From assembly GCA_964520055.1 (NCBI GenBank), contig CAZFME010000009.1:1-34478 (forward strand): a stretch of DNA of 34,478 nucleotides. Direction: 5' to 3'. Source of the DNA: DUNY01 sp964520055. GTDB lineage: Bacteria > Bacillota > Thermosediminibacteria > Thermosediminibacterales > Tepidanaerobacteraceae. Made by a program: the position numbers and the translations under genes. Below the pieces are notes generated by a model, which was not told the origin of the DNA, ran no database searches, and was given only the letters and a program-made list of their open reading frames with translations. This document shows positions 17,795 through 25,417 of this stretch, piece by piece; the first letter of the stretch is position 1, and each line of letters opens with the position of its first letter.

Positions 17795-18514
17795 ATGATA
17801 AAGTTAAAAAAACTCAAGATGGTAATTATAAAATTGTTAAAGCACTGGGGAATATTAAAAAAACCAGTCATCTATTATATTGGGGGTAGTGAAGCACTGC
17901 CTCCTCCGCTTACCGGTGACGAGGAGGTATTTTATTTGCATAAGCTAGAAATGGGAGACCCGGCAGTCAAGACGGTTTTAATTGAGCGGAATCTCAGATT
18001 AGTAGTTTATATTGCTCGGAAATTTGAAAATACTGGGATAAACATTGAAGATTTAGTTTCCATCGGAACTATAGGTCTGATTAAAGCCATTAACACTTTT
18101 GATCTCAATAAAAAAATAAAATTGGCTACATATGCTTCAAAATGTATTGAAAATGAAATACTGATGTATTTAAGGCGAAATAATAAAACACGTGTGGAAG
18201 TATCCTTTGATGAACCCCTCAACATCGATTGGGACGGCAATGAACTTTTGCTGTCTGACATATTAGGTACCGACAATGATATGATATATAAGTACATAGA
18301 GGATGAAGTTGACAGGGAACTACTTGATACAGCCATGAAAAGATTATCACAGAGAGAACGATGTATAATTAAACTTCGCTTTGGATTAAACGGTGGTGTT
18401 GAAAAAACACAAAAAGAAGTGGCGGATCTTTTGGGTATATCGCAGTCTTATATTTCACGGCTGGAAAAGAAAATAATAAAAAGACTTAAAAAAGAAATGG
18501 TTCGAATGATGTAA
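17795..18514 (+). CDS. sigE: RNA polymerase sigma factor sigma-E (pro-form)
   Basis: Early mother-cell sigma factor of sporulation, made as an inactive precursor. Residues 1-27 are a basic, hydrophobic pro-sequence, followed by YYIGGSEALPPPL, the conserved processing region for SpoIIGA; cleavage is expected near Tyr27/Tyr28. Region 2 (LVVYIARKFENTG, then DLVSIGTIGLIKAI) and region 4 helix-turn-helix (KEVADLLGISQSYISRLEKK) are clear. An in-frame ATG at 17765 overlaps spoIIGA, but the ATG at 17795 with GGGAGGG upstream gives the usual N-terminus and 239 residues. Confidence 0.95.
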   Translation: MIKLKKLKMVIIKLLKHWGILKKPVIYYIGGSEALPPPLTGDEEVFYLHKLEMGDPAVKTVLIERNLRLVVYIARKFENTGINIEDLVSIGTIGLIKAINTFDLNKKIKLATYASKCIENEILMYLRRNNKTRVEVSFDEPLNIDWDGNELLLSDILGTDNDMIYKYIEDEVDRELLDTAMKRLSQRERCIIKLRFGLNGGVEKTQKEVADLLGISQSYISRLEKKIIKRLKKEMVRMM

Positions 18515-18529
18515 TTTGACAGAAAGAAT

Positions 18530-18559
18530 GTATAAAAACCTCTCCCAATGGCAAAACTT
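18530..18559 (+). promoter_or_regulatory. Sigma-F-type promoter of sigG
   Basis: GTATA (18530-18534), a 15-base spacer, then GGCAAAACTT (18550-18559). This agrees fully with the known sigma-F consensus (GYWTA, N15-16, GGNRANAMTW). In Bacillus subtilis the spoIIIG gene is also transcribed by sigma-F in the forespore, so the position 35 bases ahead of the sigG start supports the same switch here. Confidence 0.75.
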
Positions 18560-18594
18560 TAAATGAAAACTTGGGAAGACAGGGGGAGGTTTCT

Positions 18595-19368
18595 ATGATT
18601 GTAAATAAAGTTGAGATATGTGGAGTTAATACTTCTAAACTCCCGGTGCTTTCCAACATAAAAATGAAAGAGCTGTTTTTACAGGTTCAAAAAGGTGATA
18701 AAAACGCCAGAGAAAAACTGATCAATGGCAACCTAAGACTTGTTTTAAGTGTAATACAAAGGTTTAATAATCGTGGAGAATATGTCGACGATTTATTTCA
18801 GGTTGGATGTATAGGTCTCATGAAAGCGATAGACAACTTCGATCTAGGGCAAAATGTAAAGTTTTCGACATACGCCGTCCCAATGATAATCGGTGAAATA
18901 CGCAGATATTTAAGAGACAACAATCAAATAAGAGTAAGCCGCTCTTTAAGGGATATTGCTTACAAAGCCCTTCAAGTGAGAGACAGTTTGGTTACAAAAA
19001 ATTCAAGAGAGCCATCAATAACTGAAATAGCTAAGGAAATGAATATGCCCAGTGAGGAGATTGTATTTGCCCTAGATGCCATCCAAGAACCGATTTCACT
19101 TTTTGAGCCTATATATCATGATGGTGGTGACCCTATTTTTGTCATGGATCAGATAAGTGATGAAAAAAATCAGGATGACCAATGGCTTCAAGGTATATCC
19201 ATCAAGGAGGCTATGCAAAGATTGGGTGATAGAGAGAAGAAGATTTTAAATCTTAGATTTTTTGAGGGTAAGACGCAAATGGAAGTAGCTCAGGAAATAG
19301 GCATATCCCAAGCACAGGTTTCTCGGCTTGAAAAGGCAGCTCTCAAACATATGAGGAAATATATTTAA
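18595..19368 (+). CDS. sigG: RNA polymerase sigma factor sigma-G
   Basis: Late forespore sigma factor. The N-terminus VNKVEICGVNTSKLPVL is characteristic of sigma-G. Region 2 (NLRLVLSVIQRFNNRGEYVDDLFQVGCIGLMKAI, seen as LRLVLSVIQRF and DLFQVGCIGL), region 3 and region 4 (QMEVAQEIGISQAQVSRLEK) are all intact; length is 257 residues. A longer frame starts at a TTG at 18571, but the ATG at 18595 has GGGGGAGG 6 bases upstream. Order spoIIGA-sigE-sigG is as in other spore formers. Confidence 0.96.
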   Translation: MIVNKVEICGVNTSKLPVLSNIKMKELFLQVQKGDKNAREKLINGNLRLVLSVIQRFNNRGEYVDDLFQVGCIGLMKAIDNFDLGQNVKFSTYAVPMIIGEIRRYLRDNNQIRVSRSLRDIAYKALQVRDSLVTKNSREPSITEIAKEMNMPSEEIVFALDAIQEPISLFEPIYHDGGDPIFVMDQISDEKNQDDQWLQGISIKEAMQRLGDREKKILNLRFFEGKTQMEVAQEIGISQAQVSRLEKAALKHMRKYI

Positions 19369-19383
19369 ATGGAGATGATGAAA

Positions 19384-19548
19384 ATGAGATCCTATTTAAA
19401 TAGATATATAGTGCTTGCAATAACATTCCTTATTTTGGTTAATTTCTATCTGACACCCAAGAGTATAGTTGCATATAATACTAAAAACTTAACTACTATG
19501 AAAGTTATGGCAAAAAACAATATAATAAAAAACATCAACACAAACTAA
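19384..19548 (+). CDS. Small single-span membrane protein, unknown function
   Basis: A 54-residue frame starting MRSYLNRYIVLAITF. The basic N-terminus and hydrophobic segment (about residues 8-22) form a membrane anchor or signal peptide, followed by a Lys/Asn-rich polar tail. GGAG lies 9 bases before the ATG at 19384; the frame also extends back to an ATG at 19369 that begins right after the sigG stop. The intrinsic terminator overlaps the stop codon, which fits a real last gene of the sigG transcript. I do not recognise the family. If real it would be co-expressed with sigG in the forespore. Confidence 0.5.
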   Translation: MRSYLNRYIVLAITFLILVNFYLTPKSIVAYNTKNLTTMKVMAKNNIIKNINTN

Positions 19549-19574
19549 GGCCTAGGAAAAGGCCTTAGTTTTTT
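19543..19574 (+). terminator. Terminator after sigG and the small membrane ORF
   Basis: A 10-bp perfect stem (AACTAAGGCC at 19543-19552 and GGCCTTAGTT at 19561-19570) with an 8-base loop is followed by TTTT. It ends the sporulation sigma-factor unit. Confidence 0.85.
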
Positions 19575-19586
19575 CGTTCACATATT

Positions 19587-19615
19587 TTGCATTTCCGGAA
19601 TATAATAACTATGAT
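19587..19615 (+). promoter_or_regulatory. Sigma-A-type promoter for the ymxH-like gene
   Basis: TTGCAT (19587-19592), 17-base spacer, TATGAT (19610-19615). Spacing is ideal and the hexamers differ from consensus at two and one positions. It lies 27 bases before the start and just after a terminator, as expected for a new transcription unit. Confidence 0.55.
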
Positions 19616-19641
19616 AATATAAATTATGGGGGTTTTTAGAT

Positions 19642-19899
19642 ATGATGAAAACATCTGATTTGAGGCAAAGAGAGGTTATTAATATAACTGATGGTAAAAG
19701 ACTGGGTTTTGTCACTGATTTGGATATTGATTTAGAGAAAGGTATAATAAAATCCATGATAATTCCAGGGCAAAACAGAGTATTTAGCCTTTTTTCAAAA
19801 GCAGGAGATTATGTAATACCTTGGGAGCAAATAAAAACAATTGGCTCCGATGTTATCTTGGTAGAATTGTCAAACTTTATTAACCCAACCAAACCATAG
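19642..19899 (+). CDS. YlmC/YmxH family PRC-barrel protein
   Basis: An 85-residue protein with a single PRC-barrel fold: MKTSDLRQREVINITDG, then RLGFVTDLDIDLEKG and YVIPWEQIKTIGSDVILVE. It matches the YlmC/YmxH family, small soluble proteins found in spore formers with no established biochemical function. GGGGG lies about 10 bases upstream; the two tandem ATG codons make the exact start uncertain by one residue. It stands alone between its promoter and the nrdR leader. Confidence 0.85.
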   Translation: MMKTSDLRQREVINITDGKRLGFVTDLDIDLEKGIIKSMIIPGQNRVFSLFSKAGDYVIPWEQIKTIGSDVILVELSNFINPTKP

Positions 19900-19933
19900 T
19901 GAGTTAAATCACTTTATATCTATAGTAAAATGC

Positions 19934-19939
19934 ATTATA
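19934..19939 (+). promoter_or_regulatory. Possible -10 element for nrdR
   Basis: A perfect TATAAT lies about 25 bases before the nrdR start; a poor -35 (TTATAT) lies about 16 bases upstream. It could drive nrdR and the genes after it. Evidence is the -10 alone. Confidence 0.3.
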
Positions 19940-19962
19940 ATAATATATGAGGAGGTGGTTGG

Positions 19963-20418
19963 ATGAAATGCCCATTTTGTGGTAATATGGATAGCAAAGT
20001 CATGGATTCAAGACCAACTGAAGAAGGAACCATAATAAGACGGCGTAGGGAGTGCCCTTCATGCAAAAAAAGGTTTACCACCTACGAAAGGGTAGATGAG
20101 CTGCCTTTAACTGTAATAAAAAAGAGCGGAATGCGTGAGGTCTTTGATCCACATAAAATAATAAATGGTTTGATTAAAGCCTGTGAAAAGAGGCCAATTT
20201 CCATAGATATTTTGCAAAACATTGCCAATGATATAGAGAGAGAACTAAAAAACACAATGGAACAGGAAATTGAAAGCCGCAGAATCGGTGAAATGGTGAT
20301 GAATCGACTTAAGGCAATGGACGAAGTGGCTTATGTGCGATTTGCATCGGTTTATAGGCAATTTAAGGATATCGATTCTTATATTGAAGAAATAAAAAAA
20401 TTAAAAAACCAGAGGTAA
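19963..20418 (+). CDS. nrdR: Transcriptional repressor NrdR
   Basis: Represses ribonucleotide reductase genes in response to ATP/dATP bound by its ATP-cone. The zinc ribbon CPFCGN...CPSCKKRFTTYER spans residues 3-43, and the ATP-cone (VIKKSGMREVFDPHKIINGL onward) spans about 49-139. Length 151 is standard. ATG follows GAGGAGG. The ribonucleotide reductase genes it would control are not in the window. Confidence 0.95.
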   Translation: MKCPFCGNMDSKVMDSRPTEEGTIIRRRRECPSCKKRFTTYERVDELPLTVIKKSGMREVFDPHKIINGLIKACEKRPISIDILQNIANDIERELKNTMEQEIESRRIGEMVMNRLKAMDEVAYVRFASVYRQFKDIDSYIEEIKKLKNQR

Positions 20419-20439
20419 TGATTATGCGGAGGAAACTCA

Positions 20440-22155
20440 ATGCTCGGAAATTATAAACAGAATATTAAGAAACTAATATCTAATGAAACATATTTATTGC
20501 CTGTAAAAACTATAGGATCTGTACCTATAAATGTAGCATTGGTATATCCAAACACATATGGTATCGGAATGTCAAATTTAGGCTTTCATTCCATATATTA
20601 TCAGATAAATCTAAGGGATGATGCATTATGTCATCGGGCATTTCTTTGTTTAGAAAACAACAGGAAATGTAACATTAATACAGTAGAAGCGGACAAGTCC
20701 ATAAACGAATATGATATAGTAGGTTTTTCTATATCATTTGAAATGGACTATATAAATATTTTAAAAATTCTTGATTCAATGCAGATTCCGATTTTTTCCG
20801 AAAATCGTCAAACACCGTTGGTAATGGCAGGAGGGCCTGCAGCCACTTTTAATCCGGAACCGCTCTCACCTTTTGTAGATATTTTTGTTATCGGTGAGGG
20901 TGAAGAGGTAATCCATGAAATAATACAAAAATACAAGGAATATCAAAACAGGAGCAAGCAGGAAATTCTTGAAGCTTTAGCGCAGATTAAAGGAGTATAT
21001 GTGCCGATTTTTTATAATATCACATATGATAAAGAGGGAAAAGTGCAGGATGTAAAAACCATAAATTCTGCACAAGCGCCGATTGCAAAGCGTTGGATTA
21101 AAGACATAAACAAGTATAATACCGAATCGGTTATTTTAACGCCGTACACAGAATTCAAAGATATGTTTTTAATAGAGATATCCAGGGGGTGTGGTAGAAA
21201 CTGTAGGTTTTGTATGGCGGGTTACTGCTATAGAATTCCCCGCCATAGATCCTTAAATAAAGTCTTGGAGCGGGCAGAGTTCGGCTTAAAGCACAATGGG
21301 AAAATTGGGCTGGTAGGAGCTGCGGTTTCGGATTATCCCTTTATTGACGTGCTAGCAGAAGAGCTGGTGAAAAAAGATATTAAGTTTTCTGTATCTTCGC
21401 TGAGAGCCGATACATTAAGAGAACCTTTAATGGAAGGTTTAGCCTATAGTGGTCATAAAACATTGACAATTGCTCCCGAAGCCGGTTCAAATAGACTCAG
21501 AAAAGTTATAAATAAGGGAATTACCGATGAGCATGTAATAAATTCTGTAACACTTGCACATAGATATGGTATTGAAAATGTAAAATTATACTATATCATT
21601 GGTTTACCCGGTGAAACAGAATATGATATAGCTAAAATGATAGACTTTTTAATATTCTTAAAGGATTATATGAAAGATATAGGGAATAAACGCGGTAATC
21701 TGACTATAAGTGTAAATCCATTTATTCCAAAGCCATTTACTCCATTTCAGTGGTTTGGAATGGAGTCCGTAAAATTATTGAATGAAAAGATTAGGTTGCT
21801 TCAAAAACATTTAAGACCTAGGGGAATCAAAGTAATTTTCGAAAGCCCACGCCTTTCTGAAATTCAATCGGCTCTTGCTCGTGGCGACCGACAAACAGGA
21901 CTGCTGCTTTATGATATATATAAAAAGGGTGCAAGCACTTTAGCTTTTAAAAAGGCTAAAATTAATGGCAAAGGTATTAAGTATTATGCTCACAGGTATT
22001 TATGTTTGGAAGATGTTCTGCCTTGGGATCATATAGACTTGGGTTTAAATAAGGAGTACTTTTTTGCTGAGTATAATCGAGCAATAGAAGGTAAGATCAC
22101 CGCAAGATGCACTGATGAGAAATGCAAAACATGCAAAATTTGTCAGCATAAGTAA
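20440..22155 (+). CDS. B12-binding-type radical SAM protein (TIGR03960-like)
   Basis: Predicted [4Fe-4S] radical S-adenosylmethionine enzyme of unknown substrate. The N-terminal half resembles a cobalamin-binding-like domain (NVALVYPNTYGIGMSNLGF, VMAGGPAATFNPEPL, FVIGEGEE), and the radical SAM core has the cluster cysteines Cys251, Cys255 and Cys258 (CGRNCRFC). The C-terminus has four more cysteines (CTDEKCKTCKIC, about 557-568) that could bind a second metal site. At 571 residues it matches the family whose members often neighbour a DUF2344 gene near rplU; here that partner is absent and it lies between nrdR and pgeF. The ATG is preceded by GCGGAGG. Confidence 0.8.
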   Translation: MLGNYKQNIKKLISNETYLLPVKTIGSVPINVALVYPNTYGIGMSNLGFHSIYYQINLRDDALCHRAFLCLENNRKCNINTVEADKSINEYDIVGFSISFEMDYINILKILDSMQIPIFSENRQTPLVMAGGPAATFNPEPLSPFVDIFVIGEGEEVIHEIIQKYKEYQNRSKQEILEALAQIKGVYVPIFYNITYDKEGKVQDVKTINSAQAPIAKRWIKDINKYNTESVILTPYTEFKDMFLIEISRGCGRNCRFCMAGYCYRIPRHRSLNKVLERAEFGLKHNGKIGLVGAAVSDYPFIDVLAEELVKKDIKFSVSSLRADTLREPLMEGLAYSGHKTLTIAPEAGSNRLRKVINKGITDEHVINSVTLAHRYGIENVKLYYIIGLPGETEYDIAKMIDFLIFLKDYMKDIGNKRGNLTISVNPFIPKPFTPFQWFGMESVKLLNEKIRLLQKHLRPRGIKVIFESPRLSEIQSALARGDRQTGLLLYDIYKKGASTLAFKKAKINGKGIKYYAHRYLCLEDVLPWDHIDLGLNKEYFFAEYNRAIEGKITARCTDEKCKTCKICQHK

Positions 22156-22175
22156 AGAATGATGGGGTGTAAATA

Positions 22176-22988
22176 TTGGCTTTTAATCTAAATCATAAAG
22201 CTTCGCTAGCATATCTGACCATACCGTCCTTTGAAGAAACCGGCCTTGTCAAACACGGGTTTTCAACACGTTTAGGTGGAGTGAGTAAACCACCTTATGA
22301 TACTCTGAATTTAGGGTTACAAAAACAAGATGATAAAAACAGTGTTTTAGAAAACTACAGGCTTTTTTGTAAGGCACTCGATATAACTCCCGTGAATCTT
22401 GTGGCTTCAAACCAGGTTCACAAAGCTGAGATTTATATAGCTTGTGCCGAAGACCGGGGAAAAGGGATTTTTAAAAATACGGACATAATAGGTATGGATG
22501 CATTGATAACAAAGGTCAGAGAAGTGGCCTTGGTAACCTATTATGCAGATTGTGTCCCCATATTTTTATTAGACAAAAAGACCCCTGCAGTTGGTCTGGC
22601 ACATGCCGGTTGGAGAGGTACTACAAGTAAGATAGGGAAAAAAACACTTGAAAAAATGATGAAAGAGTTTGGTTCTTTGCCGGAAAATATATTGGTGGGT
22701 ATCGGACCATGTATAAACAGCTGTTGTTATGAGGTTGGTGCACCAGTAGTAAATAGAATTAAAGATGCTTTTCCATACTGGAATGAACTGATAGAGGGAA
22801 ATAGTGATGGAAAATGGATGCTGGATCTTGTTTTAGCTAACAAAAGACAGTTAGAGGAAGCAGGAATAAACCCGTCGCAAATAACCGTTAGTGGGTTTTG
22901 TACCTCATGCAATAATGATTTATTCTTTTCATATCGGGCTGACAGAGGTAAAACGGGAAGCCTTGCGGCAATAATTCAGCTTATATGA
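22176..22988 (+). CDS. pgeF: Multicopper-oxidase-fold (laccase domain) protein PgeF/YlmD
   Basis: Member of the DUF152/YfiH family: known members act as purine nucleoside phosphorylase/adenosine deaminase-like enzymes and as a peptidoglycan editing factor that prevents mis-incorporation of L-Ser. The zinc ligands are in the family motifs SNQVHKAEIY (His), YYADCVPIFL (Cys) and LAHAGWRGT (His). Length 270 is typical. The start is TTG with GGGGTG about 7 bases upstream. In Bacillus ylmD also lies close behind the sigG-ylmC region, so the position is conserved. Confidence 0.88.
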   Translation: MAFNLNHKASLAYLTIPSFEETGLVKHGFSTRLGGVSKPPYDTLNLGLQKQDDKNSVLENYRLFCKALDITPVNLVASNQVHKAEIYIACAEDRGKGIFKNTDIIGMDALITKVREVALVTYYADCVPIFLLDKKTPAVGLAHAGWRGTTSKIGKKTLEKMMKEFGSLPENILVGIGPCINSCCYEVGAPVVNRIKDAFPYWNELIEGNSDGKWMLDLVLANKRQLEEAGINPSQITVSGFCTSCNNDLFFSYRADRGKTGSLAAIIQLI

Positions 22989-22992
22989 TTTT

Positions 22993-23290
22993 TAGTATAG
23001 AAAGTTGCTCCGATGAAGATGACGGCACATCTCCTTAAAGCAAGACCTGTTATTCGGAACGGCACAGGGGCCGTTCACTACATGGTCTCGCACTGCACAG
23101 GTAGTTGCGGGTGATTCAGTGTTCTGTACTGCGCAGGGGTTTGCGGCAATTCGACGTCCTGCCGAAGTACTTGTCAGCGTGCGTCTTGCATGCTATCCCT
23201 GCTACGTTTGTCTCAAGCTGACAGTGACAACGGTCTTGCTTGAATAGGATCGTTTGCCGTCATTTTCACCTCAGAAGAATTTTCATACTA
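22993..23290. repeat. GC-rich palindromic element with about 60-bp imperfect inverted ends
   Basis: The two ends are inverted copies: TAGTAT (22993-22998) with ATACTA (23285-23290), TGACGGCA (23020-23027) with TGCCGTCA (23255-23262), and AAGCAAGACC (23038-23047) with GGTCTTGCTT (23232-23241), with imperfect matches between. The interior is richer in G and C than all surrounding sequence, holds a 7-bp hairpin GAACGGC/GCCGTTC (23057-23076) and a 20-bp imperfect direct repeat (23091-23110 and 23127-23146). No reading frame of note. It begins 4 bases after the pgeF stop. It fits a MITE-like non-autonomous mobile repeat or a large folded RNA; no transposase is in the window. Confidence 0.65.
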
Positions 23291-23380
23291 GAATAAACTT
23301 TAAGAGCACATGTGGCTTTTTTTATTGCCAAAAAACCAATGTCGTGTGTGTCAAGTATATTTTTAAAATTCTACGGGCAA

Positions 23381-23386
23381 TATAAT
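23381..23386 (+). promoter_or_regulatory. Possible promoter -10 for the DUF1614-spoIIP unit
   Basis: TATAAT lies 37 bases before the start codon. A sigma-E-like reading (GTATATT at 23355 with AATATAAT at 23379) is conceivable, but the 17-base spacer is longer than the usual 13-15. I cannot decide between sigma-A and sigma-E. Confidence 0.3.
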
Positions 23387-23422
23387 CACAGGAAATACTC
23401 CTAGAAAGGGAGGAATAAAACA

Positions 23423-24115
23423 ATGCCTGCAGGAATAATTTTATTGCTTTTAATAGCGGTACTGATTTATTTTGGCTTATTACAAAGGGTCCTGGATAGG
23501 ATGCACATGACCGATAGTATGGCAGTAATATTTATTGGTGCAATGGTAGTAGGAAGTTTTTTGCCCAATATTCCGCTTGGTAACCGAATGTCTATCAATA
23601 TTGGAGGTGGTGTCGTTCCGGTAATTTTAGCTGTTTATCTTATTCTTACTTCTGATACAAATGCGGAAAAAGTCAGATCTGTAATATCATCCATAATAAC
23701 GGGTGCTGCAATTTATATTGCCGGTAAGCTATTGCCTGCAGAACCGGGGACAATGATTATTGAGCCTATAATAGCTTTTGCGGTCTTGGCAGGTGTTATA
23801 GCTTATATATTTGGTCGTTCCAGACGAGGAGCCTTTATAGCCGGCATTTTGGGCATAGTAATAAGTGATATTATTTCTGCTTTTATTTCAAGACCAATAG
23901 GAACGATCATAGGTGGAGCTGGGATTCTTGACGCAGTAGTTATCTCAGGAGTGATTGCAGTGGGTTTATGTGAGATAGTAGGTGAAACTGGTGAAAAACT
24001 CAAAGGCGGAAGCTGGGCCAAGCAAAAAACAAAAGATGAATCTACATTGACAAGCATGTTGACAGAACGCCAAAAGCCCGGAGAAGAAGGTGAAAACAAT
24101 GAAAGTAACGAATAA
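23423..24115 (+). CDS. DUF1614 family membrane protein
   Basis: A 230-residue integral membrane protein with about seven hydrophobic segments and a polar, charged tail (from about residue 195). It resembles the DUF1614 family of unknown function (segments FIGAMVVGSFLPNIPLG and INIGGGVVPVILAVYL). The start has GGGAGG about 9 bases ahead. The end overlaps spoIIP by 17 bases, so the two are translationally linked; a role in sporulation is a guess from that linkage alone. Confidence 0.75.
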   Translation: MPAGIILLLLIAVLIYFGLLQRVLDRMHMTDSMAVIFIGAMVVGSFLPNIPLGNRMSINIGGGVVPVILAVYLILTSDTNAEKVRSVISSIITGAAIYIAGKLLPAEPGTMIIEPIIAFAVLAGVIAYIFGRSRRGAFIAGILGIVISDIISAFISRPIGTIIGGAGILDAVVISGVIAVGLCEIVGETGEKLKGGSWAKQKTKDESTLTSMLTERQKPGEEGENNESNE

Positions 24116-25316
24116 AGGCAAAAAGATAATCAGCTTAATTATAACGGCACTGCTCCTTTGGATTTCTTGTGCAACAACGATGGCGGAAGAGGAAAGGGAA
24201 AAGGGGTATTATATTGTTTATGAAGAGGGAACGAATAAAAAGATATTTTCTACAGCCAGAGTTCTTCATGAAGGGGATCAATATCTAAATGACCAAAATA
24301 TATTATATGAAATTGTTAAAATATCGGGTGACAAGGCTTATGTAAAATTTAAAGAAAGGGTGGATATCCAAAAGGCCCTGAACTTATCTCAGTCACAAGC
24401 AATAGCAGAGGTTTTTGAAGATGAATATAATACACAGAAAATTTCCGGTACAAAAAAAGAGAAAATTATTGCTATTTATCATACGCATAGTGATGAGTCC
24501 TATATTCCAACCGATGGTAAAGCAAGTATCCCGTATAAAGGAGGAATTTTTAAAGTTGGTACGGCTTTAAAGACGGCTCTGGAAAAAAGGGGTATTAAGA
24601 CAATTCAATCTTATCAACCTCATGATCCTCATGATTCGATGGCTTATCAGAGGTCGCGACGTACTGCAGCCGAACTTTTAAAAAACACACCTGATGCTAT
24701 TGTTGATATACACCGTGATGCAGTTCCGGCGGAAGAGTACCAGGGAAATGTAAATGGTCAGCCATTGGCAAAAATGCAACTAGTAGTCGGCCGTCAAAAT
24801 CCACAGATTGATACTATAAATAATTTCGCTCAACAGCTTAAAGCTACAGCCGATAAAAAATATCCTGGTCTTATCAAAGGGATTTTTTACGGTAAAGGTG
24901 TATATAATCAGGATATGTACCCACGAAGCATATTAATCGAGGCTGGCACCTATACAAACTCCAGATATAAGGCCCAAGACGGAGCCAATATAATGGCCGA
25001 TGTCATTGCCACGACTATCTATGGCGAAGACTATGAAAAAGAGATTACTCCCGGGGGAGGGGCGACTACTAAAATACCGGGGGAAGGGGGTGGCGCATCT
25101 AAAGCTTTATTGTGGATAGTAGGCATTATAATCGTAGGTTTTGGGGCCTACATGCTTATCTCTACAGGAGGTATAAACGAACTGTCTGCAAAAATTAAAC
25201 GTTTTTCAGGTAGGGAGTTTGCCAATTTTTTAGGTAAAAATAAAATCAAATCCAAAGAAAGAAAAACAGAAAACAATAATATAGAACATAGTGCAAAGCA
25301 TGAGGAAGAAGAATGA
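24099..25316 (+). CDS. spoIIP: Stage II sporulation protein P, peptidoglycan hydrolase
   Basis: Amidase and endopeptidase of the SpoIID-SpoIIP-SpoIIM engulfment complex, which thins septal peptidoglycan in the mother cell. Signal or anchor helix at about residues 8-27; the SpoIIP domain has the zinc-type motif IYHTHSDESY (His near 128-130, Glu near 133) and VDIHRDA (His 205), and a later IEAGTYTNSRY segment. A second hydrophobic span at about residues 335-355 follows a Gly-rich linker, unusual for the family's main body but seen in clostridial members. The frame opens at GTG 24090, but the ATG at 24099 with AGAAGG about 8 bases upstream is preferred; 405 residues. Confidence 0.88.
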   Translation: MKVTNKGKKIISLIITALLLWISCATTMAEEEREKGYYIVYEEGTNKKIFSTARVLHEGDQYLNDQNILYEIVKISGDKAYVKFKERVDIQKALNLSQSQAIAEVFEDEYNTQKISGTKKEKIIAIYHTHSDESYIPTDGKASIPYKGGIFKVGTALKTALEKRGIKTIQSYQPHDPHDSMAYQRSRRTAAELLKNTPDAIVDIHRDAVPAEEYQGNVNGQPLAKMQLVVGRQNPQIDTINNFAQQLKATADKKYPGLIKGIFYGKGVYNQDMYPRSILIEAGTYTNSRYKAQDGANIMADVIATTIYGEDYEKEITPGGGATTKIPGEGGGASKALLWIVGIIIVGFGAYMLISTGGINELSAKIKRFSGREFANFLGKNKIKSKERKTENNNIEHSAKHEEEE

Positions 25317-25417
25317 TGAGATTAGGTATACAGGTGCTGGTAATGGTATTTAAAACCCAAAATCTAGATTTTAAAAATAGTTTTTAATAATCATCAGACA
25401 TTGATGGAGGAATGGAT

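Larger units (their letters stand above)
22989..23422. other. Non-coding gap holding an inverted-repeat element
   Basis: There is no gene in these 434 bases. The first 300 bases hold the palindromic GC-rich element described separately. The remaining 130 bases (23291-23422) are AT-rich and contain a weak hairpin (AGC..GCT with T-run near 23312-23330), which may end the pgeF transcript, and a perfect TATAAT at 23381-23386 ahead of the DUF1614 gene. Confidence 0.7.
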
